Assembly: GCA_963763305.1 (NCBI GenBank)
Contig: CAVXNP010000001.1
Coordinates: 2,976,001 to 3,040,000 of the forward strand
Direction: 5' to 3'
Length of the DNA: 64,000 bases
DNA from: CAVXNP01 sp963763305
GTDB taxonomy: Bacteria; Pseudomonadota; Gammaproteobacteria; Xanthomonadales; Rhodanobacteraceae
Shown: positions 28,715 to 37,969 of the stretch, piece by piece
Position numbering within the stretch: position 1 is the first letter of the stretch
Layout: each line of letters opens with the position of its first letter
The notes under the pieces: model-generated
Seen by the model: the letters and a program-made list of their open reading frames with translations, nothing else
The model's database searches: none
What the model was told of the DNA's origin: nothing
Program-made: the position numbers and the translations under genes

Positions 28715-29546
28715 AAAAGGGGACGGAGGGAATTAAGCCTCGTCCGGCGAGCGGTCTGAGCGCCGCGGCCGACCGCGGTGCCGTACTTGGACCGGGCGGC
28801 CCAGGGCCTTCTCGATCATCGCCTGGAACTTCGCATCTCCCAGCGCACGCTCTTGTTCGAGGTGCGCGCGGATGTTCGTCAGTTCGTCCTCGCCGACACC
28901 CGCACGCAACCAGGTCCGGTAGGACGCCGCGCGCGTCTTGGGATCGCGGTCCTGCGCCAGGAAGACCGGGTGAGGGTTCACCAGCCGGTCCTCTGACAAA
29001 CCCAGGTTCGCGTGCACGCTTGACCAGCGGTACTGCTCGGGAAGAGCGACCATGGCCGCGCGCACCGGGTTGAGCTCGATATAGCGGTAGACGGTCATCA
29101 GGTAGCGGTCGGTATCGACCAGGCAGGATTTGAACCGCCCCTGCCAGAGCGTGCCGGATCGCCGATGGCGCTTGTTGAACGCCTGCACGTAGCACTGGCC
29201 GACGTTGCGCATCGCACGCGACAGGGCGTCCCTATCCACGGGCGTCAGCAGCAGATGCACATGGTTGCCCATGAAGACGTAGGCGTGCACGTCGATATGA
29301 TGCTCGGTCATCGCCTCGCACAGAAGCGCGTTGAAGTGGCGGCGATCGAGGGCGTCGAGAAAGATCGCCCCGCGATTGACGCCGCGCTGGGTGACATGCA
29401 GGGGAGCACCTGCAAGTTGGAGGCGCGGCAGTCGTGGCATGCACGCAGGCGTGCTGATAGGCCAATGCCCGCGCAGCCGGTGGAGCGAGACGGCTGCGGT
29501 AGGGTTCCGCCTGAGGGCGGGTCTGTTAATTCCCTCCGTCCCTTTT
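28715..29546 (-). mobile_element. Complete RAYT family-B unit
   Basis: An 832-bp unit. The 3' end AAAAGGGGACGGAGGGAATT starts at 28715 and the inverted partner, ending CCCTCCGTCCCTTTT, is at 29526-29546; the arms differ by one C. One intact RAYT gene lies between. Family-B ends recur at 17455, 24630, 28486 and 45168-45190. Confidence 0.88.
28733..29440 (-). CDS. RAYT transposase, family B, intact
   Basis: 235 residues, the only fully intact RAYT in the window. HUH motif H60-V-H62 in VFMGNHVHLLLTP; GQCYVQAFNKRHRRSGTLWQ; YRYIELNPVRAAMVA with conserved tyrosines at 118-120; EQERALGDAKFQAMIEKALG; basic tail RHRGRPRRSDRSPDEA. The N-terminal PRLPRLQLAGAPLHVTQRGV is the family start. The TAA stop is formed by the AATTAA of the terminal repeat. 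RAYTs mobilise REP-type palindromes as single strands, so this copy is the best candidate for a working source of transposase for the family-B ends. Confidence 0.93.
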   Translation of the reverse strand: MPRLPRLQLAGAPLHVTQRGVNRGAIFLDALDRRHFNALLCEAMTEHHIDVHAYVFMGNHVHLLLTPVDRDALSRAMRNVGQCYVQAFNKRHRRSGTLWQGRFKSCLVDTDRYLMTVYRYIELNPVRAAMVALPEQYRWSSVHANLGLSEDRLVNPHPVFLAQDRDPKTRAASYRTWLRAGVGEDELTNIRAHLEQERALGDAKFQAMIEKALGRPVQVRHRGRPRRSDRSPDEA

Positions 29547-29815
29547 AGAGTCCTTTTAGAGGCTGTGCGTCACAAGGAGTCAGTCCGTTTTACCGGAACA
29601 TCTTGGCAGTCGCCATCGTGAAACAGGGGGACAAGCCGGCCGCACTGGGCAGGCTGGTGTTGCACTCCGCTTCGCACTCCATTGCGTGCGCCACTTCACG
29701 GTTTCGCGCCGCGAGCGGGTCAAATGACCGGAATCTTACGAGCCGTTGATGGGACGTGGGCATTTCGCAACGTATCCAAGGACGCTCGGGGTGGCCAAAG
29801 CAAAGGGAGAAGTCA

Positions 29816-30100
29816 ATGAACTGCAAGACGATACCTGCATTTGCGGCAGCACTGATCGGGCTGGGAGCCCTCGTACATGTCACACCGGCCGTCGCATCTC
29901 CGCCGTGCGAAACCTGCGATTACTGGTACCAGGAGTGCCAGGCTGACCCCAACTCGACGGCGTGCGATAGGGCTTCGATGTGCCACTTCTGTCCGCCACC
30001 CGTCGGCGCCACTGGCGCCCCGCCGGCCAAACACGTTGAGCACAAGCTGTCCGCGCTCGCCCGCAAAGAGAGCATGACGGTAGTTTCGCCAGCGCCGTAA
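29816..30100 (+). CDS. Small exported cysteine-rich protein
   Basis: 94 residues from the ATG at 29816 (GGGAGAAG in front); a signal peptide runs to about VAS at residue 28. The mature peptide has six cysteines in 40 residues (PPCETCDYWYQECQ, ACDRASMCHFCPPP) followed by a Pro/Ala-rich tail. Three disulfides or a metal site are possible. I do not recognise the family. Genes on both sides are repeats, so no functional context. Confidence 0.65.
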   Translation: MNCKTIPAFAAALIGLGALVHVTPAVASPPCETCDYWYQECQADPNSTACDRASMCHFCPPPVGATGAPPAKHVEHKLSALARKESMTVVSPAP

Positions 30101-30274
30101 CCGCGACGGCGCGCACAACGGGTCAAAACCCGGGTCAGAGTGCACTTTCCTGTGGGGCTGGCGCCGATAGCGAGGCACGGGGAGGTCGCTAGGATCTGCA
30201 TGGCAGTCCGATTTCCGGGGCATTCAACCGACTATGCCGAACCTTTCGGCGAACTCGCTAAAACGGGGTACAAA

Positions 30275-30303
30275 AAAGGGGTCAGGTTTAACCTGACCCC
30301 TTT
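30275..30303 (-). terminator. REP-derived palindrome acting as a probable terminator
   Basis: A near-perfect palindrome, AAAGGGGTCAGGTT-T-AACCTGACCCCTTT, whose arms are the RAYT family-A end. On the minus strand it is followed by a T6 tract, and it lies 36 bases after the stop of the gene at 30339-32493. It therefore looks like a rho-independent terminator made from two abutting repeat ends. Confidence 0.7.
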
Positions 30304-30338
30304 GCTGGCCAGCAACCATGCGCGCTGACCCGGCCTGG

Positions 30339-32493
30339 CTAGCGGTTTATCTGCGCGTCCGACGGGAGACCGCTGTTGTAGATGGGCTGGTCCGCCGGGA
30401 TGGTCAGCGTGGCCCCCGTGGCAAAAGCGCAACTGGTGTCGACGGAGCACTGCCCCTGGTTGATCCAGGAGACCGCGGTTGTGCCGTCTGACCAGAGCAT
30501 GTCCGACCTTCCATCGCCGTTGTAATCGGAGCCGGCAACGAGGGAGTAACCGGCCAGGTCGCTCGGGACGCTGAATGATTCCATTTTTGCGATGGCTGCT
30601 CCGTCCAGCAGCCAGTAACCCCACTGCTGGCCGTCACTGGTCGTCCAGAGCAGATCGTCACTACCGTCGCCGTCCAGGTCGCCACGACCGCTGATGTTCC
30701 ATCCGGCCGGATACGTGGTCACGTATTTGCTCGAGAACTCCCTGCCGTTGCCAAGCCAGGCATACAGGTCGCGCTTTGCGCTGGTCCACATCAGATCGAG
30801 TTTCCCGTTGCCGTCGAAATCACCCATGGCGGCGATGTGGTATCCCGACGCAATGTTGATGACCCGCCATGCGGTGCGCTGATTGCCGTCCATCAGCCAA
30901 TAGGCGAATTGATGCGCCTGGCTGTTCTGCCAAATCAGGTCATCCTTTCCATCGCCGTCGACGTCGCCCGCGCCTTCGGGGGTCCAGCCGGCAGGGTAGC
31001 TCCCCACAAACTTGGACTGGAATCCGTTGACGCCTCCGAGCCAGGTATAGAGGTCGTGTTTTGCGCTCGACCAGACGATGTCAGCGATGCCGTCGCCGTT
31101 GAAGTCTCCTACGGCAACCGGATAGTAGCCATCGGCGATCTTGACGGACCGGTCGATCTGGCTGGTGGTGCCGATGCTGACCGTGCCGGCGCCGCTGGCG
31201 ATGAGAGCGGACTTGCCTGAACCGAACACGTCGTCCTGGATCGGAACGACCAGCTTGAACACAGCGCCCGTCCAGTTGGGCCCGCTATCGACCACCCCGT
31301 AGAACGTCCTCGGCCCGGCCTGCACGAGCGAGCGGGCGTTGGCGCCCTCAGCCTGGTACCCGCCGAAGGTGTGCAGCACCGTATAAGCGCCGGACGGGCT
31401 GATCCGGAACAGCGTCCCGTTGTCGGTTTGCTGATCGCCGCCCAGCCGTGTCACGCCATAGACATTACCGTCCGAGCCGGCAGCCAGCGAGCCGGGAAAG
31501 AAGCCTTGGAAGCTCGCGTTGTCGAAGCTGCTGAAGCGGTGCAGCACTGACAAGTTACCCTGTGCATCGACCCGGAAGACGGTGCCGTCGCCATCGCCCG
31601 CCCCACCGCCGGCGAGTGCGGAGCCGTAGAGGTTGCCCTCGCTGTCGCTGATCAGTTCGTCAACCATCTGGCCTTCGGTCTCCCGATCCAGCACGTCGAA
31701 TGACGCTGCCCGTGCCATCACTGGTCACCTTGTAGATCACATCACCGGTGGACGTGGCACCCCCGGCATCCGGTAGCACCACGCCGTTGGGCAAGGTGAC
31801 ATACATGCTGTCATCCGCGCCAAGCGTGAACGTGGTCGGCGCAAAGCTGTGGAAGCTGAAGACGGTGTCCACCGAGCCAGATTGCGTGACACTGAACAGG
31901 TCGGCGGTGCTGGTGGTGGTGCCGTTGGACCAGCTTCCACCGGTGGCGAGTCCATAGAAATTACCATCGACACCAACCGCTACGCTTAGCGGGCTGGTCG
32001 GCTCGCCGTTGGCCTGGGCGAACGTATGGAGCTTGGTGTAGGCGCCGGTTGCCCCCGATTGCACAAACAGGACGCCGCCTAGGTTGGTAACGCCGACAAA
32101 TCGCCCGTCCAGCAACATGGCCAGAGGGGAAAACTGGTTGTATGGGGGCTCAGGCGGCGTGATCCAGCCCAGGCCGCTAGCCTGGTCACCCCCAAAGTCG
32201 TCCTCGCTGTCCAAAATGCCGTTGGGTCTGATGGCGAAAACGCCGCCCCGCCCGTAATAGCCGCCACCGGTCGCCATTCCATAGACGTAGCCGTCTTGGC
32301 CGATGATGATGGCCTGAGGCTGGTTCATTTGCGCGCCGCTGTTTGCCGGCGGAAATGTCGAGAACAGCGTGTAGTGCGGTGCGGCCGCCACGGCTGAACC
32401 GGTTGCTGCCAGCAAGCCCAACATCGCCACGACGGGGCGCGACGAACGACACATCTTCGGCCCGAATAGGCCGCCAAATTCTGATTGCACCAT
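30339..32493 (-). pseudogene. Secreted GloVer-repeat / FG-GAP (VCBS) repeat protein, one frameshift
   Basis: About 715 residues. Start ATG 32493 has AGGGGAA in front; ATG 32454 (MCRSSRPVVAMLGLLAATGS) is the alternative that gives a shorter signal peptide. The N-terminal half has tandem GGVFAIRPNG / GTLFRISPSGAYTVLHTFGG repeats of the Gloeo/Verruco (TIGR03803) type, which form a propeller-like fold. The C-terminal half has at least five FG-GAP/VCBS repeats with calcium-type loops (GDFNGDGIADIVW, GDVDGDGKDDLIW, GDFDGNGKLDLMW, GDLDGDGSDDLLW, DYNGDGRSDMLW). A one-base shift near 31700 separates the halves. Probably exported, role unknown. Terminator-like palindrome downstream. Confidence 0.75.
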
Positions 32494-32612
32494 GTTTCCC
32501 CTGTTGGCACGCCCTGTGCCGGAGATGAGCCCGCCCATCCTAACCGATCAAACCGGGCGCACGGAGTTCGGGGGCGGCGCTCACCCAAGGCATCTTTAGT
32601 AGTCGGCCGATA

Positions 32613-32925
32613 AGGGGGACGTGGTAATTGAATTTCGTCCGGGTGTTTGCCCGCGGTGGCCGCACACGCGGGCGGCAGGCGGCGGGGCGTCCAAGGGTGC
32701 GTTTCCACCATGCGCTGGAAGCGCTCGTCACCAAGGGCGCGTTCCTGGTTGGCGAACACACGCAGGTGCTGCAGGTCATCGTGCGCGATGCCTGCGTCCA
32801 GCCATTGCTTGTAGGCGTGGGCGCGCTCGTTTCGTTTGCTTCCATGGCGAGGTAGAGCGGGTGGGGCGTGATGAGCGGGTCGCGGGCGCGGGCCAGGTGT
32901 TTGTGCACGCTCGACCATCGGTCAG
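32613..32925 (-). pseudogene. RAYT C-terminal fragment (family D), second copy
   Basis: Nearly identical to 28155-28478: DRWSSVHKHLARARDPLITP, KQWLDAGIAHDDLQHLRVFA, NQERALGDERFQRMVE, with one or two one-base shifts. It ends in GGGGACGTGGTAATTGAATT (32614 onward), a decayed family-D end. The upstream half is replaced by a family-C end (CCCCGTCTGGAGCCCCTTTC, 32949 onward). Confidence 0.82.
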
Positions 32926-32944
32926 TCTTGCAGACTAACTGCAA

Positions 32945-33746
32945 CTAACCCCGTCTGGAGCCCCTTTCTGACGCAGGTTGGGGTGGTGGCTGACAGACGA
33001 ACGGGGGCGGGCAGGGCACGCTGGGGTTTTCGTGGAGAGCCCTATGCCTCGGCCGCCTCGCCCGGATCTGGCCGGTATTCCCCAGCAGTCGTGCACCGGG
33101 GGAACGACCGGCAGGCGTGTTTTTCGAAGAGAGCGATTACCGGACGTTCCTGACGGGGTTGCGGCAGGCGGCGCTGCGCTATGGCTGCGCGGTCCATGCG
33201 TACGTGTTGATGACCAACCACGTGCACCTGCTGGTGACGCCCGGGGCGCTTGGCGGCGTGTCCCGAATGATGCAGTGGCTTGGGCGCCATTACGTGGGAT
33301 ACGTGAACACGCGCTACGGGCGCACGGGCACGCCGTGGGAAGGGAGGTACAAGTCCTGCCTGGTGGATACCGACCGCTACCTTCTGGCCTGCTACTGCTA
33401 CATCGAACTCAACCCCGTGCGTGCGGCGATGGTGGCGACGCCGGACGCTTATCGCTGGTCCAGCTACCACGCTAATGCCGATGGTGCAGGCGATCCGGTC
33501 ATCATTCCCCACAGGGAGTACCTGGGTCTTGGGAGTGACCCGGCCTCGAGATGGCAGGCGTATAAGCGCCTGTTCGATGAGATCCTGACGCCCGAGCGGG
33601 TCGAGGAAATTCGGACCTACCTGCAGCAACAGCGCGCACTGGGGTCACAGCGCTTCCAGCAGCAGGTGGAGGCGATGCTTGGGCGGTGCGCTCAAGTCAG
33701 GCCAGCGCACAGGCCCGTTGTCTAGAAGAAGGGGCTCTGACCTGGT
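32945..33746 (+). pseudogene. RAYT transposase unit (family C), frameshifted near start
   Basis: The gene runs from ATG 33044 (MPRPPRPDLAGIPQ) to TAG at 33723. Two one-base deletions near 33085 and 33120 (the latter in a T run) put the first 25 residues out of frame. The rest is open: FFEESDYRTFLTGLRQAALR, HUH in YVLMTNHVHLLVTP, RYGRTGTPWEGRYKSCLVDT, YCYIELNPVRAAMVATPDAY, QQQRALGSQRFQQQVEAMLG. Ends: CTGGAGCCCCTTTCTGACGC on the 5' side (32954 onward) and AGAAGGGGCTCTGACC on the 3' side (33726-33741). Family-C ends recur at 23047, 35730, 37804-37862 and 39300-39360. Confidence 0.85.
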
Positions 33747-33775
33747 TCGGCCGGTCCTGCCCATCAAACCCCTGA

Positions 33776-34597
33776 TCAGCTTGCGCTGTCGGCTAGCTGG
33801 CGGGTCCCGCGGCAGCCCGGATAAGAGATGCAGCCCCAGAAGCGTTCGTTCGTGCGGCGATTGGCGCGTTGCTGCATTTCCTTCCCGCATTTCGGGCAAG
33901 GCGGAGCGGTGTCGGGCGCGGTGAACGGGCGTGCCTGGCGTGGCTGGCTGGCGGGAGCGGTCTGCACGCCGCGGACCATGTCCAGCAACGCCGCGCCTGT
34001 GATCAGTTCGATGGGCTTGCCTGCGGCAAACCGTCTTGCGTCGGCGGTGTAGTCGCCTACTGCGATGATCTTTACGGCCGACGCATGGTGGTGGGCGAGG
34101 AGTCCATACATCTCGCGGACGACCTTCACGTCGATGCGCTGGGTCTTCCATCGCTTGCACTGCACGATCGTCAGCTTGCCGTCCCTGCGAAGCACCAGGT
34201 CGATGCCGCCGTCGGCGCCTCCCAAACCAGTCTCCTGCACGACATAGCCCTGCCGCCGGAATGCCTCACCCACCAGCAGCTCGAACTGGCGCCAACTCAG
34301 CGAGCACAGGCTGTCGAGCCCCGTTCGGGTTTCCAGCAGGCGCTTTCGACCACGTCGACCGATGTAGGAGGCGAAGGCGGCCACCCAGCAGAGGCCGAGC
34401 AACAGCCACGCCAAGGGTGCAAACGCGCCGCTGGACAGTTGCCTGCCCAGGCCAGAGAGATAGATGTTCTGACTGGCACCGAGAACCCAGCCCAGGCCGT
34501 GGCGCATGCCAAACCAGGCGATGATCCCGAGCACGAAGGGGATGGGCCAGGGCATCGCTGCGAGTAGATCGAAGCCGCTTTCCTTGCGTCTTGGCAT
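33776..34597 (-). CDS. Membrane-anchored Mrr-like restriction endonuclease with zinc ribbon, second copy
   Basis: 273 residues from the ATG at 34597, with GAAAGAGAAA in front; the longer open frame to 34876 is not supported. Same layout as 26168-26989: two N-terminal membrane helices (IPFVLGIIAWFGMRHGLGWV; PLAWLLLGLCWVAAFASYIG), Mrr-type nuclease with GGADGGIDLVLRRDGKLTIV and QCKRWKTQRIDVKVV, and a C4 ribbon CPKCGKEMQQRANRR...CISYPGC. The proteins are about 80% identical by eye, so this is a recent duplication. It is followed upstream by a DUF3883 gene on the same strand. Intact. Confidence 0.87.
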   Translation of the reverse strand: MPRRKESGFDLLAAMPWPIPFVLGIIAWFGMRHGLGWVLGASQNIYLSGLGRQLSSGAFAPLAWLLLGLCWVAAFASYIGRRGRKRLLETRTGLDSLCSLSWRQFELLVGEAFRRQGYVVQETGLGGADGGIDLVLRRDGKLTIVQCKRWKTQRIDVKVVREMYGLLAHHHASAVKIIAVGDYTADARRFAAGKPIELITGAALLDMVRGVQTAPASQPRQARPFTAPDTAPPCPKCGKEMQQRANRRTNERFWGCISYPGCRGTRQLADSAS

Positions 34598-34691
34598 GGT
34601 TTTTTCTCTTTCTTGAGTAGATCGAACAGGGATAGTGCGCCGGGCACAGCGCCCACTATTTCTCGGTGGCCAGGTTGCTGGCTTTGCGGGT

Positions 34692-35543
34692 CTAGCCACC
34701 CACCCGTGCCAGGAACGTGGTCGGTTCCAGTGACCAGGAGGCTTCAATCGCGCCTGGCACGGAAAACAGCCGGGGGCGGTCCCGGAACCCAAACACCCGA
34801 TAGAGTTGGTAGCGCTCCGCGTCGGCGTTCGAGCGCGCCAGCTCATTGCGGCTGACGTAGAACGGCGTGAGCTCACCGAAGCCGGTGGTCTTGACTTCGA
34901 TCAGTCGCTCCCTCCCGTCTTCTTCGAACGACAGCACGTCGAAGCCCAATCCGTCGCCCTGGGTGGCGGCGACGTGTTCGACGCGTTCACTGAGCGCCTT
35001 CTTGCCGGCGGAGTGAAGCCGGCGGACTTCCAGCTCCAGCACGAACAGCTCGCCGGCTCGCCCCAGTGATCGGTTGCGTGATTCCTGGGCGAGGTAGTCC
35101 CGCTTGGCCGCTGAGAAGCGGGGTGCGTAGGTCGCCGGGGCCTCACGAACGCGTGAGGTTCTGGGCATGGATACCCAGACGGACCCACCGATAGCGGAAG
35201 CTACGGCTGCGGCCGGGCGCAGCACGGCTGCCTGGGCGGCATCTTGAAGGTCGGCATGGGCTTGCGCTTGCGCTTCAACGACATCCTGCAACATGCCCTG
35301 ATAGTTACCGCGTGGCTTGTAGCCGTTGATGTAGGGATAGCCCAGGGCCAGCATCACCGCACTGATGTTGCAGTGCTTGAACTCTATGGACTGCCTGTTG
35401 CGGCCTTCCAGCTTCTGCATCAAGCCCTTGGCGTGCTCGGTCTTGCTGTATCGCTGGCCGTTCAACTCCAACGTCAGCATCGAGAGGTAGTCGGCCACAC
35501 AGGCCTCGACCTCCAGGCTTGACCAGTGACCTCCGTGTGCCAT
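34692..35543 (-). CDS. DUF3883-domain protein
   Basis: 283 residues, intact. The N-terminal part (WSSLEVEACVADYLSMLTLE, GQRYSKTEHAKGLMQKLEGR, IEFKHCNISAVMLALGYPYI) is a conserved region often seen in nuclease-linked proteins. The C-terminal part is DUF3883: GLGFDVLSFEEDGRERLIEV, KTTGFGELTPFYVSRNELAR, YQLYRVFGFRDRPRLFSVPG. DUF3883 has a PD-(D/E)xK-like D...ExK arrangement (here FDVLSF...IEVKTT), so nuclease activity is plausible. It starts 95 bases upstream of the Mrr-like gene on the same strand and is probably co-transcribed with it as a defence pair. Confidence 0.8.
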   Translation of the reverse strand: MAHGGHWSSLEVEACVADYLSMLTLELNGQRYSKTEHAKGLMQKLEGRNRQSIEFKHCNISAVMLALGYPYINGYKPRGNYQGMLQDVVEAQAQAHADLQDAAQAAVLRPAAAVASAIGGSVWVSMPRTSRVREAPATYAPRFSAAKRDYLAQESRNRSLGRAGELFVLELEVRRLHSAGKKALSERVEHVAATQGDGLGFDVLSFEEDGRERLIEVKTTGFGELTPFYVSRNELARSNADAERYQLYRVFGFRDRPRLFSVPGAIEASWSLEPTTFLARVGG

Positions 35544-36028
35544 GCAACACCCCCTGTCCTACGTGGGGCAAGCGTAGCCAAAACCTCGGCCAGAGTGCAG
35601 CACTTCCCTGACAGAATTCGGCTCTTTGACCTTAGCCTTGTGATCATGAGGACAGCGCTGCCGTGATCGGTGTGTCTGTGGTGAAAGAAGAATGCTGTCT
35701 TAGCGATCGTTCGCTGCGGGCTGCAACGGGAGAGGAAGGAGCTCTGACCCGGTTAGGCGGTTAGCCGCAGCTTGGCCGTCGTGCGGGCCCCGCGACCATC
35801 GGTCGACCTCGACAAAAAGCCGAAAAGTCCAGTCTGACCCGGGTTGGGTTTCTTTCGGACCCGCGTTTCGCGTCCGTGGAGCCTTCCCCGGGGTGCCCGC
35901 CACGCCCTTTCGATGTGCGCTACCATCCCCGGAAGTCACGCGTCGTCCGGCTCCGTCGCTACCACACCATGTAGCTGGCGTCCGTCCCGAGCCGAGACTC
36001 GTGTGACTGCCCAACATGGAGGTATGTC
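35544..36028. other. Gene-free stretch with decayed repeat ends
   Basis: No gene supported. Repeat-like pieces: CAGAGTGCAGCACTTCCCTG (35591-35610, related to the GGGTCAGAGTGCACTTTC type) and GAAGGAGCTCTGACCCGGTT (35735-35754, family C), with a related CAGTCTGACCCGGGTTGGG at about 35830. A GGAGGT site at 36013-36018 serves the next gene. Confidence 0.55.
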
Positions 36029-37756
36029 ATGCGTCACCATCCTCATGTTCGCGCGCGTCGTCTTGTCCACGCGCTGACTCTCGTCGCCATCATTGCCGCC
36101 GGTGCCTGGCCGTCCGCCAGGGCGTCTACGCCATCGGGTCGCCCGGGCGATGCGCGGAGTGCCCCGGACCTCATTCTCTTCGACGGCAAGGCATTTACGG
36201 CCGACCCGGGCAAGCCCTGGGCAAAGGCGGTTGCCATTCACGGCAACCGGATCGAAGCGGTCGGCAGCGACCAGGCGATCGAGGCCCTGGCCGGGCCGAC
36301 CACCCGGCGGATCGATCTGCATGGGCGCGTGGTGTTGCCGGGACTGACCGACGCGCATGTGCACCCGGCCCCCGATCTGGACAGCCTCCTCTTGCGCATG
36401 CCTCGCGACGCCGGGCTCGATCCCTCGGTAGATGCCGTCGAAGGCGCGCTCGCGCAGGCCGTGAAGCAGGCGGCCGACGGCCGCCTGATCGAAGGCGTGA
36501 TCGGTCCGACGGTGCTGCAAGACGCCTCGGTGGACCGTGCCTGGCTCGATCGGCGGGCCCCGCACAATCCGGTGCTCTTGTGGGGTTTCACCGGTCACGG
36601 GTTGATCGCCAACTCCGCGGCGCTGCGCTATGTGGGGATCGCACCGCATGCCGCGAACCCGCCGGGTGGCTGGTACGGGCGGGTCGGCCATACCCAACGC
36701 CTGAATGGGCGGATATACGAATACGCCATCTGGAAGGTCGACCACGCGTTGTTCGCGAAGCTTCCGACCTCCGCCCTGGCAGCGGCCTACCGGAAGTTTG
36801 CGGAGGAACGCGCCGCCTGGGGCGTCACCACCGTGCAGACGATGGGTACGGACGTGCCGGTCGATCGGCTGGTTGCCGCATTGGACCAGGCCGGTCCACC
36901 CATCCGCTTCGAGATCTATCGCCGCTACCTGCCGGTCCACGACGTGGCCGAAGCGTGGGCGCATCCTCTACCCACGCCGCGCTCGCCCCGGGTCAAGGTG
37001 GTCGGCAGCAAATGGATTCTCGACGGCACGCCGGTCGAGTGGGGTGCGTACATGCGCCAGCCGTATGCCGACCGCCCGGGAGAGCGCGGCAGGCTCGACT
37101 GGTCGCCCGGCGATATTCGCCAGATCCTGGCGCATGCGCTGGCCTCGGGCGAGCCGGTGGCGCTGCACATGACGGGCGATGGTACGGCAGCGGTGGTGTT
37201 CGCGCAGATGCACGCACTGGCGCCGGACAACGTGTGGCGTGAGAAGCGCCTGGTGCGGATCGAGCATGGCGACGGACTGGCCCCCGACCTGTTGAAGGAG
37301 GCGGTGGCGCTTGGCGCCGTGCTCACCCAGAACCCCACCCACTTCGCCGACCCGGCGATGCTACGGGCGCGCTTCGGTGCCGACCGCATGAAGCAGATGC
37401 AGCCGCTCGCGTCGGCCCTGCGGGCGGGGATGCACCTGGCGTTGGGCTCGGACCAGAACATGGGGCCGGCGGCGAATCCCTGGCTCAACATCATGCTGGC
37501 GGTCATCGATCCGGCGCATCCCGGCGAAGCCCTGACCCGTGAGCAGGCGATCGAGGCCTACACCGCGGGCGGCGCGTATGTCAGCGGCGAGGAAGACCAG
37601 CGCGGAAAGCTCGCGCCGGGCATGCTGGCGGACGTGGCCGTGCTGTCGGCCGATCCCTTCACCATCCCCCTCCACCAGCTGCCGGGCGTCAAGAGCGTCC
37701 TGACCCTGGTGGGCGGCAAGGTCGTCCACGATGGCGGACTGCTTCACGGGCAATGA
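36029..37756 (+). CDS. Exported amidohydrolase (YtcJ-like, Amidohydro_3)
   Basis: 575 residues from ATG 36029, GGAGGT 10 bases upstream. Signal peptide to about ARAS at residue 33. Metal-dependent hydrolase layout: N-terminal strand domain (DLILFDGKAFTADPGKPWAK), first metal motif LPGLTDAHVHPAPDLD, barrel with KVVGSKWILDGTPVEWGA and VALHMTGDGTAAVVF, RIEHGDGLAPDL, LALGSDQNMGP aspartate, and the C-terminal return GKLAPGMLADVAVLSADPF. The family cleaves C-N bonds of varied substrates; this one is predicted periplasmic and its substrate is unknown. Intact, core-like codon use. A perfect REPIN follows 47 bases after the stop. Confidence 0.87.
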   Translation: MRHHPHVRARRLVHALTLVAIIAAGAWPSARASTPSGRPGDARSAPDLILFDGKAFTADPGKPWAKAVAIHGNRIEAVGSDQAIEALAGPTTRRIDLHGRVVLPGLTDAHVHPAPDLDSLLLRMPRDAGLDPSVDAVEGALAQAVKQAADGRLIEGVIGPTVLQDASVDRAWLDRRAPHNPVLLWGFTGHGLIANSAALRYVGIAPHAANPPGGWYGRVGHTQRLNGRIYEYAIWKVDHALFAKLPTSALAAAYRKFAEERAAWGVTTVQTMGTDVPVDRLVAALDQAGPPIRFEIYRRYLPVHDVAEAWAHPLPTPRSPRVKVVGSKWILDGTPVEWGAYMRQPYADRPGERGRLDWSPGDIRQILAHALASGEPVALHMTGDGTAAVVFAQMHALAPDNVWREKRLVRIEHGDGLAPDLLKEAVALGAVLTQNPTHFADPAMLRARFGADRMKQMQPLASALRAGMHLALGSDQNMGPAANPWLNIMLAVIDPAHPGEALTREQAIEAYTAGGAYVSGEEDQRGKLAPGMLADVAVLSADPFTIPLHQLPGVKSVLTLVGGKVVHDGGLLHGQ

Positions 37757-37803
37757 GCCCCGCCGGTGGCTTAGCTCGCCGCATCTTCGGTGATGCGCGC
37801 AAA

Positions 37804-37862
37804 CTAACCGGGTCAGAACCCCTTACTGACGCAGGTTGAAGAAGGGGTTCTGACCCGGTTAG
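37804..37862. repeat. Perfect family-C REPIN
   Basis: Perfect 21-bp inverted arms, 37804-37824 (CTAACCGGGTCAGAACCCC and two T) and 37842-37862, separated by 17 bases that include CTGACGCAGGTT, the inner sequence also found at 32966 and 23059. It may also act as a transcription end for the amidohydrolase gene. Confidence 0.88.
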
Positions 37863-37937
37863 CCGATCGCCACTTCGGCGAGAGCCGGCACGAGCTGCCC
37901 GGATGGTGGGCGCTTGCCAGCCAGGTATGACGGTTTG

Positions 37938-37962
37938 CGTTATATAACGGGTCGCGTTATGG
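37938..37962. promoter_or_regulatory. HigA-type operator candidate
   Basis: A perfect 12-bp palindrome CGTTATATAACG (37938-37949) is followed by a half site GCGTTATGG (37954-37962). The palindrome can overlap a -10 element (TATATAAC). It lies 21 bases ahead of the higB GTG start. HigA antitoxins repress their operon from such sites; the assignment is positional. Confidence 0.6.
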
Positions 37963-37969
37963 TTCGCTT

